Below are positions 8,566 to 16,987 of a stretch of DNA of 26,998 nt, piece by piece (within the stretch, counting starts at the first letter, position 1; the number at the start of each line of letters is the position of its first letter). The DNA is from Halovenus sp. (GTDB lineage: Archaea; Halobacteriota; Halobacteria; Halobacteriales; Haloarculaceae). Under the pieces are notes generated by a model. The model saw only the letters and a list, made by a program, of their open reading frames with translations, ran no database searches and was not told where the DNA came from. The stretch covers positions 1 to 26,998 of the forward strand of contig JAQCNG010000011.1 of the NCBI GenBank assembly GCA_028275145.1. The letters are read 5' to 3'. The position numbers and the translations under genes were made by a program.

Positions 8566-9810
8566 ATGAACAGACACGAGTTGCTGTACCGACTCTACGA
8601 GGACCACGACACAGAGACGTTGCGGTCGTACCAGGCCCTCGTCGACCTGTTCCCGCCGGTGGACTCCCGGGTCGCACTCGAGTACTGGGAGACGGCGAGC
8701 GAGGAACTCGAGGAACGCAAGAACACGATACAGACCGAGTTCTCCGGTGCCGGGGGGACGTTCGCGGAGGTGGCCGCCCTCGCCACGCGCGAACAGGCGT
8801 TCTCTGCGCTCGACCTCTACACGAAGTACGACCGCGGTGTGAACGTGCTGGTGCTCGACGTGGACGAGACGCTCCGGTCGGCCGGCAACACCGACAACGA
8901 GATCCCCCGCGAGACGCTGCACCTGCTGACCCGGTTCCACGAGTCGGGGATGCCTATCGTCATCTGCACCGGTCAGACCCTCGAGAACGTGAAGGGGTTT
9001 CTCATCCAGGGGCTCGGCAACGAGATGGTCCACTCCGGCACCCTCAGCATCGTCTACGAGGCCGGTACCGGCGCGTTCACACCCGGCCAGGGTGCCGACA
9101 CCAAACAACTGCTGTACGAGGAACTCGACACCGATATCCAGGACGTGTTCAGTCGGATACGCTCGCGGGTGCTCCCGAACGCGCCCCGCAGAATCAGGGA
9201 GGGGTCGCACCTGCAGGGCAACGAGTTCAACATCACGCTGAAGCCAAACTCCGAGACCGGCAGTGACCGTGCCCGGGAGGTGATCGACGCGGGTCTGGTC
9301 TACGAACTCGACCTGCTCGAGGAGAGTGTCGCCGCCGTCGTCGGCGAGGAACCGCCGGTGCCCGGGGTCACACACGCCTACTACGCCGCACAGGACCCCG
9401 AGATACAGACCGTCCTCGAAACAACCGACTCCCAACCGGAGGCCAGTCTGTCGGCGGTTCCGGCGGCGTTCGAGGCGGTGTTCGAGCGCATCGACGTCGC
9501 CTACTACGAGGCCGACGCCGCGGAGATTGGCTCGCTCGAACTCAACAAGGTCGCCGGCATCGAGGCCGCACTCGACGTGCTCGGCATCGACGACCCCTTC
9601 GCGCTGATAATGGGTGACTCGAAAAGCGACCTCCGGATGATGCGCTGGGCAGAGGAGAACGACGCTGGTATCGGTGCCGCGCCGGAACACGCCTCCCGGG
9701 ACGTGCTCGACCACGTGCGGGCGACCGACGAACTCGTGTTCGACCGCGGCAACGCCGCCGAGATGCTCCGGACCGCCTACGCGATGCGCGAACTGGCCGA
9801 CCTCGAGTAG
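8566..9810 (+). CDS. HAD-superfamily hydrolase, probable sugar-phosphate phosphatase, substrate unknown
   Basis: A 414-residue protein with a roughly 90-residue N-terminal helical region of unknown function and a HAD phosphatase core. All four HAD motifs are visible: DVDET (nucleophile Asp98, acid/base Asp100), CTG with Thr135, Lys328 in LNKVAG, and GDSKSD with Asp351 and Asp355. The long insert between motifs II and III suggests a type C2 (Cof/sugar-phosphatase-like) cap. It sits between gfcR and the KDG/KDPG aldolase gene, in the same direction as the aldolase and 30 bp upstream of it, so a phosphorylated ED intermediate or a regulatory sugar phosphate is a reasonable but unproven substrate. 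The start is supported by the TATA spacing. Confidence 0.8.
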   Translation: MNRHELLYRLYEDHDTETLRSYQALVDLFPPVDSRVALEYWETASEELEERKNTIQTEFSGAGGTFAEVAALATREQAFSALDLYTKYDRGVNVLVLDVDETLRSAGNTDNEIPRETLHLLTRFHESGMPIVICTGQTLENVKGFLIQGLGNEMVHSGTLSIVYEAGTGAFTPGQGADTKQLLYEELDTDIQDVFSRIRSRVLPNAPRRIREGSHLQGNEFNITLKPNSETGSDRAREVIDAGLVYELDLLEESVAAVVGEEPPVPGVTHAYYAAQDPEIQTVLETTDSQPEASLSAVPAAFEAVFERIDVAYYEADAAEIGSLELNKVAGIEAALDVLGIDDPFALIMGDSKSDLRMMRWAEENDAGIGAAPEHASRDVLDHVRATDELVFDRGNAAEMLRTAYAMRELADLE

Positions 9811-9817
9811 TTTTATA
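9811..9817 (+). promoter_or_regulatory. TATA box of kdgA
   Basis: TTTTATA begins immediately after the HAD stop codon and is centred about 27 bp before the aldolase ATG. The aldolase therefore has its own leaderless promoter despite the 30-bp gap. Confidence 0.7.
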
Positions 9818-9840
9818 CCCTCCGCTCTCGAAGCCCGTAT

Positions 9841-10755
9841 ATGCCCGACAGCGCTCCGTCCCCCGGCGACCTGGACCCGCTCGACCTGTGCGGGGTGGTT
9901 CCTCCGACTGTCACCGCCTTCGACGACGAGGGCGAACTCGACGAGGCGGCGACGGCGGCACACGCCCGCTTTGTCGTCGAGCGCGGCGCAAGCGCGGTGT
10001 TCCCGCTCGGCACGAACGGCGAGTTCGCCACCCTCTCGGCCCCGGAGCGCCGGCAGGTCGTCGAGACAGTCGCCGGCGCGGTCGATGCCCCGGTCATCGC
10101 GGGGGTCGGCGCACCCGGCACCCAGGTGACTGTCGACCACGCGCGACACGCACAGCAGGCCGGCGTCGACGGCGTCGTGGTCGTCACGCCGTACTACTAC
10201 CCCGTCGACGCCGACGCCGCGGTCGAGCACTACCGGACTGTCGCCGCGGCGGTCGACCTCCCGGTGTACGTCTATCACATCCCCGGTCTGACCGGCAGCC
10301 GTCTCTCGCTGGGCGCAATCGAACGCATCGCGGCCATCGACGGTGTCGCAGGTCTGAAAGACTCCTCGAAGGAGCTGCCCTGGCTGACACAGGCAATCGA
10401 CGCGAACCCGGGGCTGACGGTGCTGGCCGGTTCGGACTCGATACTGTTCGCCGGTCTCGCGGTCGGTTGTTCGGGGATGGTCAGCGCCGTGGCCAACGTC
10501 TTTCCCGAGCTGGTGGTCGACCTGTACGAGGCCTACGACGACGGGGACTACGGGCGGGCCCGCGAGCTGCAGTCGACGGTGCTCGAGGTCCGGTCGGCGC
10601 TGAAACGCGGGCCCTACATGGCGGGTGTCAAGACGGCACTCGCCCTGCGGGAGACCGACTTCGACGTCGGGGGACTGCGCGCGCCGCTCCGGAGAATGGG
10701 CGACGACGACCGGGCGACGCTGCGCGAGCGCCTGGTGGAACTCGGTCTGCTGTAG
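9841..10755 (+). CDS. kdgA: 2-keto-3-deoxy-(6-phospho)gluconate aldolase, DapA/NAL family
   Basis: A 304-residue class I aldolase of the dihydrodipicolinate synthase/N-acetylneuraminate lyase family. It is inferred to cleave KDPG (or KDG) to pyruvate and glyceraldehyde-3-phosphate. Visible residues: the pyruvate-carboxylate motif GTNGEF (57-62), the Tyr relay at Tyr145 in VYHIPG, and the Schiff-base Lys173 in GLKDSSK. The G-L-K-D-S-S form is typical of KDG aldolases rather than true DapA. Neighbours kdgK, gapN and pyk give the pathway context. It converges with glpC across 22 bp. Dihydrodipicolinate synthase activity is possible from family membership but unlikely here. Confidence 0.87.
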   Translation: MPDSAPSPGDLDPLDLCGVVPPTVTAFDDEGELDEAATAAHARFVVERGASAVFPLGTNGEFATLSAPERRQVVETVAGAVDAPVIAGVGAPGTQVTVDHARHAQQAGVDGVVVVTPYYYPVDADAAVEHYRTVAAAVDLPVYVYHIPGLTGSRLSLGAIERIAAIDGVAGLKDSSKELPWLTQAIDANPGLTVLAGSDSILFAGLAVGCSGMVSAVANVFPELVVDLYEAYDDGDYGRARELQSTVLEVRSALKRGPYMAGVKTALALRETDFDVGGLRAPLRRMGDDDRATLRERLVELGLL

Positions 10756-10777
10756 CCACCTGCGCGACCCCCGGCGC

Positions 10778-12145
10778 TCAGTCGACCAGGGCGGCCTCGA
10801 GCAGTTCCAGCGGGTGTCGGATCTCGTAGCCGGTTCCGTGCTCCATCTGCATCGCACACGTCGGGCACTCGGTCATACCGGTGTCGCCCTCGGCGTGTTC
10901 CATGTGTTCGAACATCTCCTCGCCGATCTCCATCGATTTCTCGTACTTCTCGGATTTCCAGCCGTAGGTGCCGGAGATGCCCGAACAGGAGTCGCCGACG
11001 TCCTCGATGTCGACGGCCTCGAGGTCGCCGAACAGTTCGACGGCCTGCCGGTCCAGCCCCTGGTTGCGGGCGTGACAGGGGGCGTGGTAGGCAAACTCCG
11101 CGGCCATCTCGTCGTCGATATCTGCATCCTCTAGCGCGCCGGGCAGGTCCTCGTGGATGCGGAGGTACTCGACGGACTCGAACGTGTTGGCGGCCACCTC
11201 GTCGACACCCTCGATGTCGAACAGTTCGGGGTACTCCTGGCGCAGCGCCATCGAACAGGAGGTACACGAGGCGATGGCGTCGTACCCCTGGTCGACCAGG
11301 TCCGACAGCGAGGAGATGTTCACCTCGGCGTCCCGGCGGGCGTCGTCGAGCATCCCGTTCGCGAACATCGGGGTGCCCGAACAGCCCTGTTCCGGGACGA
11401 CAACCTCGTAGCCAAACCGCTCGAACACCCGGACCATGGCCTTTCCGACCTCCGGGGTGTTGTAGTTCGAGTAACAGCCGTGGAAGTAGGCCACCTTCTT
11501 GTCGGCGTCGACGGGGTCGCCCACGCGCTCGCGGTGCTCGCGTGCCCGCTCGCGGGACCCGGCCGCACCACCCTCCCGTGAGTACCACTCGCGGAACGTC
11601 TCCGTGGCGAACGCGGGGAACTCCCGCTCGCTGGTGACACCCATCGTCTTCTCCATGAGCCACCGGGCCGGGCCGAAGTTCATGACGAAGTTGGCGAGTC
11701 GGGGGACCGTGCTGGCGATGCGGGCCGAGGTGCGATAGTTGGCGAGAATCCGGTTGCGCCAGTAGGTGACCGAGCGCTTCGACATGCTCTCGCTGACGTA
11801 CTCCCCGCGTGCCGTGTTGTGCATCTGCGAGAGTGGCACCCCTGCGGGACAGGCGTTGTCACACCGCATACAGTTCGAGCAGTCCATCACCGAGTCGTCG
11901 ATCTCGTAGTCCTCCTCGTTCTGTTTGAGTCGCCACTGCTCGGGCCCCTGGAACTTCGGGCCGGGGAACTCGTCGTCGACCTCCGCAACCGGGCAGTTGG
12001 TGTCGCAGGTCGAGCACTTGTAACAGGAGTCCGACCCGGGGCGCAGGTCGAACGAGTCCTCCGGGAACACCTCGACCGTCTCGAACTCCTCGCCCGTGTT
12101 CGGTTCGGCGGGTTCGAACTCGTGTGGGGACTCCGCGTCGCTCAT
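10778..12145 (-). CDS. glpC: Anaerobic-type glycerol-3-phosphate dehydrogenase subunit C
   Basis: A 455-residue iron-sulfur electron-transfer subunit that anchors and connects the GlpAB dehydrogenase to the membrane quinone pool. Two ferredoxin-type [4Fe-4S] motifs are clear: Cys41/44/47/51 (CYKCSTCDTNCP) and Cys89/92/95/99 (CSNCMRCDNACP). Two CCG-type cysteine domains follow (HGCYSN ... EQGCSG and HAPCH ... DSCSG ... CPTC). The frame continues upstream of 12145, but the ATG at 12145 overlaps the glpB stop as ATGA and gives a normal N-terminus, so it is chosen. Last gene of the glpABC operon. Confidence 0.93.
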   Translation of the reverse strand: MSDAESPHEFEPAEPNTGEEFETVEVFPEDSFDLRPGSDSCYKCSTCDTNCPVAEVDDEFPGPKFQGPEQWRLKQNEEDYEIDDSVMDCSNCMRCDNACPAGVPLSQMHNTARGEYVSESMSKRSVTYWRNRILANYRTSARIASTVPRLANFVMNFGPARWLMEKTMGVTSEREFPAFATETFREWYSREGGAAGSRERAREHRERVGDPVDADKKVAYFHGCYSNYNTPEVGKAMVRVFERFGYEVVVPEQGCSGTPMFANGMLDDARRDAEVNISSLSDLVDQGYDAIASCTSCSMALRQEYPELFDIEGVDEVAANTFESVEYLRIHEDLPGALEDADIDDEMAAEFAYHAPCHARNQGLDRQAVELFGDLEAVDIEDVGDSCSGISGTYGWKSEKYEKSMEIGEEMFEHMEHAEGDTGMTECPTCAMQMEHGTGYEIRHPLELLEAALVD

Positions 12146-13416
12146 GATGCCTCCTGTGCTGCAGTGTGTCCGGCCTGATACCCCGTCGCAATCGAGACGC
12201 CACTCCCCGATTTCTCGGCGGCGAAGTCGTACCCCCCGAGCACCGCGCCGGCGGCCCGCAGGTTCTCGAACTCGACGTCTCCGTCCGCGGCCAGCGGGCG
12301 CAGGTGGTGGTCGGTGTCGACACCGAAGCGGGCAAACGGGTGGTCGCCGAACACGTCCCCGTCGAACCACTCGTAGCGGTCCGACGCGTGGGCCACGTGG
12401 CAGTCGAATATCGGCTCGTGGACCGCCTCGCGGTCGGAGTCGATACCCTTTCCGACCAGTCCGCCCGTCGCCAGCACGTACTGCTCGGCGGTGTTTGGTA
12501 TCTTCGCGCCGTTCTTGTCGACGAACACCTGCTCCACCCGGTCCTCGCCCTCGAAGCCGGTGACCGGGTTGCCGGTCTCGATGCTCACGCCGGCGTCGTC
12601 CAGCGCCGCGAACAGGTGGTCCTCCAGTCTGAGTCCCGGCAGCGAGGGCGGTCCCATCGGCACCTCGAACACCGCCGCGCCGAGGTGGTCCGCGAGCGCC
12701 GCCCGCACCCCGCCGGGGTCGTCGTCGCCGAGAACCGCCGGGAACCCGACCCGGCCCTCCCCCTCGTGGTGGGGGGCGACCCGCGCCGCGAGCGCCTCCC
12801 GGGCCGGGCGCTCCCGGCCCCGCACCGACACCTCGCCGTCCGTGTCGAGCAGTTTCGCGTACCGTGTCACCTTCGCGTCCGCACGGAGGTCGCCGGGGAA
12901 CTGTATCTCCACACCGCGCACGTCGAAGGGGACGCCGGCGGCCTCCAGGTGGGCGGCCGCCCGTGGCGCGTCGAAGTCGGTCATCGACTCGAGACCGACC
13001 AGCAGCATGTCACGGCCGTCGCTGGCGAGGCCGGCGCTCGCGCTCGCGGGGTAGCGCCCGGTTGGCTTGACCGTGCCGCCGTGGGTCGGCACCAGAGCGT
13101 TCGTGTCGGTGTGAGCACCCCGATAGGTCGGGGCCGCCTCGTCGAACAGCGACATCGCCTCGCGGACGGTGTCGACGCCGACAGTCCGGTAGGGGTGTGT
13201 CTCCGGCAGTGTCGGTATCGCCCCGTACGGGTCCGTGAGCGGCCCGTCACCCGCCGGCGTGTAGCCCAGGATGTCGACCAGTCCGGAGGCGCTCCGGAGC
13301 GTGCTCTGCTTGTAGGAGAGCAGTCGGACGTCCCCACCCGAGCGTGCCGCCGCGAGAGCGGCCGTGAGACCGGCGAGTCCACCACCGACGACGAGCACGT
13401 CCGACTCAATCGCCAT
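12142..13416 (-). CDS. glpB: Anaerobic-type glycerol-3-phosphate dehydrogenase subunit B
   Basis: A 424-residue FAD-binding subunit with an N-terminal dinucleotide-binding fold ([14 protein letters not shown]) and a C-terminal flavoprotein segment ([28 protein letters not shown]). It pairs with GlpA and passes electrons to GlpC. The ATG at 13416 overlaps the end of glpA by 11 bp; an upstream start at 13452 would add 12 unlikely residues before the Rossmann strand. It overlaps glpC by 4 bp, so all three genes are translationally packed. Confidence 0.92.
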   Translation of the reverse strand: MAIESDVLVVGGGLAGLTAALAAARSGGDVRLLSYKQSTLRSASGLVDILGYTPAGDGPLTDPYGAIPTLPETHPYRTVGVDTVREAMSLFDEAAPTYRGAHTDTNALVPTHGGTVKPTGRYPASASAGLASDGRDMLLVGLESMTDFDAPRAAAHLEAAGVPFDVRGVEIQFPGDLRADAKVTRYAKLLDTDGEVSVRGRERPAREALAARVAPHHEGEGRVGFPAVLGDDDPGGVRAALADHLGAAVFEVPMGPPSLPGLRLEDHLFAALDDAGVSIETGNPVTGFEGEDRVEQVFVDKNGAKIPNTAEQYVLATGGLVGKGIDSDREAVHEPIFDCHVAHASDRYEWFDGDVFGDHPFARFGVDTDHHLRPLAADGDVEFENLRAAGAVLGGYDFAAEKSGSGVSIATGYQAGHTAAQEAS

Positions 13417-15136
13417 CCCGACACCCCCCGTCTGCGGCGACGTCGTGACCATCGGACCTCCCCACCGTGGGGTCCCCGCTGTCGAACGCGGCGAACTCGA
13501 CCGGGTCGCCGTCGGCGGGGTCGTTGTCGCGGTTCTGTGTCGTCGCGTGCAGCGCGTAGTTCAGCATCGCCTGCGAGAGCTGCTCACCCCACAGCGCGTG
13601 GCGCTGCCCCTTCCAACGCTCCTGGAGCAGTTCGTCCCAGGCCGCCCGGGTCGTCGCCTCGTCGTAGTTGCCGTGGAGTTCGTTCGCCAGCCGGTGCGAG
13701 CAGAGCCCGCCCTGACAGTTCCCCATCGAGGCCCGGGTCCGGATGCGGACGGCGTTGAGGTCCGAGCCCGACCCCTCGATTGCGTCCTGTACCTCTGCGC
13801 GCGTGACAGCCTCGCAGTTACAGACTGTCGGGTTGGGTTCGTCAGTCTGGAGGACCGTCTCGGCGCGCGAGCCGAGTCGCTCGACGCTGCGCCGGCCGAT
13901 CGGCGAGCGCAGGCCGAACTCGTCCATGTAATCCCGCAGTACGGAGAACTCCTCGCTGCCCGGCAGCGGCACCTCCGCGGTCTGGCAGTCCGCCTCGATA
14001 CCGAACTTCGCGCAGATGTGGTCGCTTATCTCCTCGCCCATCATCCGGTAGGTGGTGAACTTGCCGCCGACGATGCTGGTCATCCCGGGCAGGGCGTCGC
14101 GCTCGTCGTGGTCAAGCAGAAAGTAGTCCCGCGTGATGTCGGTCGGGTCGTCACTCCCCACCTCCGGTGGCTCGTACAGGGGACGGACACCCCAGAACGA
14201 GCGGATAGTCCGGGCCTCTGCCAGCACCGGCACCAGCTCCGAGAGGCTGTCTATCATCAGGTCCACCTCCCACTGCTTCTCGGGGTAGTCGGCCGGGTCG
14301 TCGACCTCCTCGTCGGTGGTGCCCAGGATGGCCGTCGTCTCGTGGGGAACGACGATGTCCGCGTCGCCTTTCGGCCGACAGCGGTTGATCACCGTGTCGA
14401 CCTGCCTGACGTTCATTATCGTCATCACCCCCTTCGAGGGCCGGACCTCGATGTCCACGCCGGCCATCTCGCCGAGCCGTCCCGCCCAGGCCCCCGTCGC
14501 GTTGACCACGTGGTCGGCGCGTATCCGCTCACGTGCGCCCGCAGTTCCGTGCACCCGCTTGCCCGACCCGGAGTCGTGTTCCACCTCGACACCGACCACC
14601 TCGCCCGCCTCCACCAGCAGGTCAGTCACCGTCGAGTGGGTCTCGATGCGCGCGCCGTGTTCCTGTGCGCTCGCGGCGTTTGCCACGACCAGGCGGAACG
14701 GGTCCACGGCCCCGTCCGGAACCGATATCGCCCTGTCGATGTCCTTTGCCAGGTGTGGCTCCATCGCGCGGGCCTCCTCGCGGGAGACCACCTCCGCCGG
14801 AATCGAGCACTCCCGACAGCCCTCGAGTTTGCGCTCGAAGTACTCCTCGGTGTCCTCGGGCCGCTTGACGAACAGGCCGCCGGTCATCTCGACGCAGTGG
14901 CTCGCGATGTCCCGCAGCACGCGGTTCTCCTCGATGCACTCCGTCGCGCTGGCCTGGTCTGCAACGGCGTATCGCCCGCCGCTGTGGAGCAGGCCGTGCA
15001 TCCGGCCCGTCGTGCCGTGTGTGAGATTGCCCTGCTCGAGCAGGGTCACATCGAGCCCCCGCATCGAGAGGTCGCGCGCGATTCCGACCCCGGTAGAGCC
15101 GCCGCCGATGACGACGATGTGTGGTGCTGATGCCAT
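13406..15136 (-). CDS. glpA: Anaerobic-type glycerol-3-phosphate dehydrogenase subunit A
   Basis: A 576-residue catalytic flavoprotein oxidising sn-glycerol-3-phosphate to dihydroxyacetone phosphate. The N-terminal FAD-binding fold is [17 protein letters not shown], followed by the DAO-family segment [17 protein letters not shown]. The C-terminal BFD-like [2Fe-2S] domain has [10 protein letters not shown] and [11 protein letters not shown], as in E. coli GlpA. The start is the ATG at 15136; an in-frame GTG at 15166 lies too close to the promoter. The TATA-like element at 15172-15177 predicts a leader of about ten bases. Divergent from glpK. Confidence 0.95.
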   Translation of the reverse strand: MASAPHIVVIGGGSTGVGIARDLSMRGLDVTLLEQGNLTHGTTGRMHGLLHSGGRYAVADQASATECIEENRVLRDIASHCVEMTGGLFVKRPEDTEEYFERKLEGCRECSIPAEVVSREEARAMEPHLAKDIDRAISVPDGAVDPFRLVVANAASAQEHGARIETHSTVTDLLVEAGEVVGVEVEHDSGSGKRVHGTAGARERIRADHVVNATGAWAGRLGEMAGVDIEVRPSKGVMTIMNVRQVDTVINRCRPKGDADIVVPHETTAILGTTDEEVDDPADYPEKQWEVDLMIDSLSELVPVLAEARTIRSFWGVRPLYEPPEVGSDDPTDITRDYFLLDHDERDALPGMTSIVGGKFTTYRMMGEEISDHICAKFGIEADCQTAEVPLPGSEEFSVLRDYMDEFGLRSPIGRRSVERLGSRAETVLQTDEPNPTVCNCEAVTRAEVQDAIEGSGSDLNAVRIRTRASMGNCQGGLCSHRLANELHGNYDEATTRAAWDELLQERWKGQRHALWGEQLSQAMLNYALHATTQNRDNDPADGDPVEFAAFDSGDPTVGRSDGHDVAADGGCRDGD

Positions 15137-15362
15137 TGCCTTGCGCGTCGTTCTCACCCCACACACTTTACTTTATCTCTGAATCCCGAGCTACAATAAA
15201 CTGGGTGGAGAACTGACAGCCGGTTTCTATCTCTGGGGATACAACGAGCTCAGTAGTCACGAGGTGCCGGACCGGCGCTCGAAACCCGGCGTCTCGCCCG
15301 GTCTGGTGGCCGCTCTCGCTCCGGGGTCTGCCACGTCTCGGGCGTGATTACACCCTAATACA

Positions 15363-15378
15363 CGTTAAATTTATAACG
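15363..15378 (+). promoter_or_regulatory. glpK TATA box embedded in a palindrome
   Basis: CGTTA-AATTTA-TAACG is an inverted repeat with perfect 5-bp arms overlapping the TATA element TTTATAA (15370-15376). A protein bound here would compete directly with TBP, so it looks like a repressor operator. The TATA centre predicts transcription start near 15400, giving glpK a leader of about 44 bases, unlike its leaderless neighbours. Confidence 0.6.
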
Positions 15379-15390
15379 GTGTGCCCTTAT

Positions 15391-15430
15391 GTTTACTCTC
15401 AAGGCGGCGAAACCAGTAAACTAACCGCCT
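15391..15430 (+). promoter_or_regulatory. Interleaved inverted repeats at the glpK start site and leader
   Basis: Two perfect inverted repeats interleave. The first is GTTTACT (15391-15397) with AGTAAAC (15415-15421), 17 bases apart. The second is AGGCGG (15402-15407) with CCGCCT (15425-15430), also 17 bases apart. The first straddles the predicted transcription start, so it is best read as a DNA operator. The second could form an mRNA hairpin ending right at the GAGGGAG Shine-Dalgarno-like tract (15431-15437). If transcription began further upstream, the pair would have pseudoknot topology. Confidence 0.6.
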
Positions 15431-15443
15431 GAGGGAGCAACCA

Positions 15444-16985
15444 ATGACAGACACATACGTCGCTTCGATCGACCAAGGGACGACTGGCACTCGCTTCATG
15501 GTGTTCGACCACAGCGGGTCAGTCGTCGCCAACGCCTACGAACAGCACGAACAGATATACCCGGAACCCGGATGGGTCGAGCACGATCCGATGGAGATCT
15601 GGGAGAACACGAAAGAGGTTGTCACGCGCGGACTCGACGAGGCCGGGGTAGACCCGGGCCAACTCGAGGCAATCGGCATCACGAACCAGCGCGAGACGAC
15701 AATCGTCTGGGACAAGGAGACCGGCAAGCCGGTGTACAACGCGCTGGTGTGGCAGGACCGCCGGACCACCGACCGTGTCGAGGAGATACAGGAGGAAGAC
15801 AAAGTCGAGATGATCCGTGGCAAGACCGGACTGGAGTGTGACGCCTACTTCTCGGCGACGAAAGTCGAGTGGATACTGGACAACGCCGACCCGATAAAGG
15901 TCCAGCGGTTCCGTCCGGAGGATGTCCGTGACCGCGCGGAGGCGGGCGAACTGCTGATGGGAACAATCGACACGTGGCTGATCTACAAGCTGACCGGCAA
16001 CCACATCACCGACGTGTCGAACGCCTCCCGGACGATGCTGTACAACATCCACGACCTGGACTGGGACCACGAACTCCTCGACGAGTTCGACGTGCCCAGG
16101 ACGATGGTCCCCGAGGTTCGGCCCTCCTCGGACGAGGAGACGTACGGGTCGACCGACCCCGACGGGTTCCTCGGCGAGGAGGTGCCGGTGGCGGGGGCGC
16201 TGGGCGACCAGCAGGCCGCGCTGTTCGGCCAGACATGCTTCGACGCCGGTGACGCCAAAAACACCTACGGCACGGGGAGTTTCTACCTGATGAACACCGG
16301 CGAGGAGGCCGTCGACTCGGACAACGGCCTGCTGACGACTATCGGCTTCCAGCTCTCCGACGGACCGGTGCAGTACGCCCTCGAGGGGTCGATTTTCATC
16401 ACCGGGGCCGCAATCGAGTGGCTCGAGGACGTCGACCTCATCGACGATCCGTCCGAGACGGCCCGTCTCGCGCGCTCTATCGACTCGACAGAGGGTGTCT
16501 ACATGGTGCCGGCGTTCACCGGACTGGGTGCGCCCCACTGGGACGGGCGCGCCCGGGGAACGATTGTCGGGATGACCCGCGGCACCCGCCGCGAGCATAT
16601 CGTGCGGGCGACGCTGGAATCCATCGCCTACCAGACCCGCGACATCGCCGAGGCGATGGAGGCCGACGCCGGTGTCGAGACGACACGACTCCGTGTCGAC
16701 GGCGGCGCGGTGAAGAACAACTTCCTCTGTCAGCTCCAGTCTGACATCATCCAGACGGACATCGCTCGACCCCAGGTCGACGAGACAACGGCACTGGGTT
16801 CGGCATACGCCGCTGGACTCGCGGTCGACTACTGGGAGAGTATCAACGAACTCCGGTCGAACTGGAAGATCGACCGCGAGTTCGAACCGGAGATGGAACC
16901 GGAGGGTGCCGACGAGATGTACGGCAGGTGGGACGCGGCCGTCGAACGGTCGCTCGACTGGGCTGTCGAGGGGGAGGGTGACTGA
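15444..16985 (+). CDS. glpK: Glycerol kinase
   Basis: A 513-residue FGGY-family kinase that phosphorylates glycerol to sn-glycerol-3-phosphate, the substrate of the divergent glpABC dehydrogenase. Visible motifs: the ATP-binding loop IDQGTTGTR (9-17), the glycerol-binding Arg-Glu pair in NQRETT, Tyr in DAYFSATK (FGGY signature 1), GDQQAALFGQ with the catalytic Asp, and RVDGGAVKNNFLCQLQSD (FGGY signature 2). It carries a C-terminal acidic tail (GEGD). It is followed after 2 bp by the putative facilitator, so uptake and trapping of glycerol are co-expressed. Unlike most genes here it has a real leader with repeats. Confidence 0.97.
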   Translation: MTDTYVASIDQGTTGTRFMVFDHSGSVVANAYEQHEQIYPEPGWVEHDPMEIWENTKEVVTRGLDEAGVDPGQLEAIGITNQRETTIVWDKETGKPVYNALVWQDRRTTDRVEEIQEEDKVEMIRGKTGLECDAYFSATKVEWILDNADPIKVQRFRPEDVRDRAEAGELLMGTIDTWLIYKLTGNHITDVSNASRTMLYNIHDLDWDHELLDEFDVPRTMVPEVRPSSDEETYGSTDPDGFLGEEVPVAGALGDQQAALFGQTCFDAGDAKNTYGTGSFYLMNTGEEAVDSDNGLLTTIGFQLSDGPVQYALEGSIFITGAAIEWLEDVDLIDDPSETARLARSIDSTEGVYMVPAFTGLGAPHWDGRARGTIVGMTRGTRREHIVRATLESIAYQTRDIAEAMEADAGVETTRLRVDGGAVKNNFLCQLQSDIIQTDIARPQVDETTALGSAYAAGLAVDYWESINELRSNWKIDREFEPEMEPEGADEMYGRWDAAVERSLDWAVEGEGD

Positions 16986-16987
16986 GC

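Larger units (their letters stand above)
15137..15443. promoter_or_regulatory. Divergent glpA-glpK promoter region
   Basis: The only gene-free stretch over 300 bp. On the glpA side, minus-strand GATAAA (15172-15177) overlaps a TTTACT hexamer (15167-15172). On the glpK side lie the TATA box and the repeats listed separately. The middle holds an imperfect GC-rich inverted repeat (about 15273-15317, CCGGACCGG against CCGGTCTGG) that could be a hairpin or a second operator. No open reading frame or RNA gene is convincing here. Confidence 0.7.

Noticed and set aside
12146..12370. Longer N-terminus for glpC, frame open to 12370.
   Set aside because: It would lie within glpB and give an Arg/Pro-rich non-homologous extension. 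The ATGA overlap start at 12145 is normal for this operon.
15273..15317. GC-rich imperfect hairpin in the middle of the glpA-glpK gap as an RNA gene.
   Set aside because: Arms are interrupted and there is no promoter or T-run of its own; such pairing is common in GC-rich DNA.
15391..15430. Certain RNA pseudoknot or riboswitch in the glpK leader.
   Set aside because: The predicted transcription start (about 15400) would exclude the first arm from the mRNA, and one connecting loop would have only 3 bases. Kept as a hypothesis, not called as a riboswitch.
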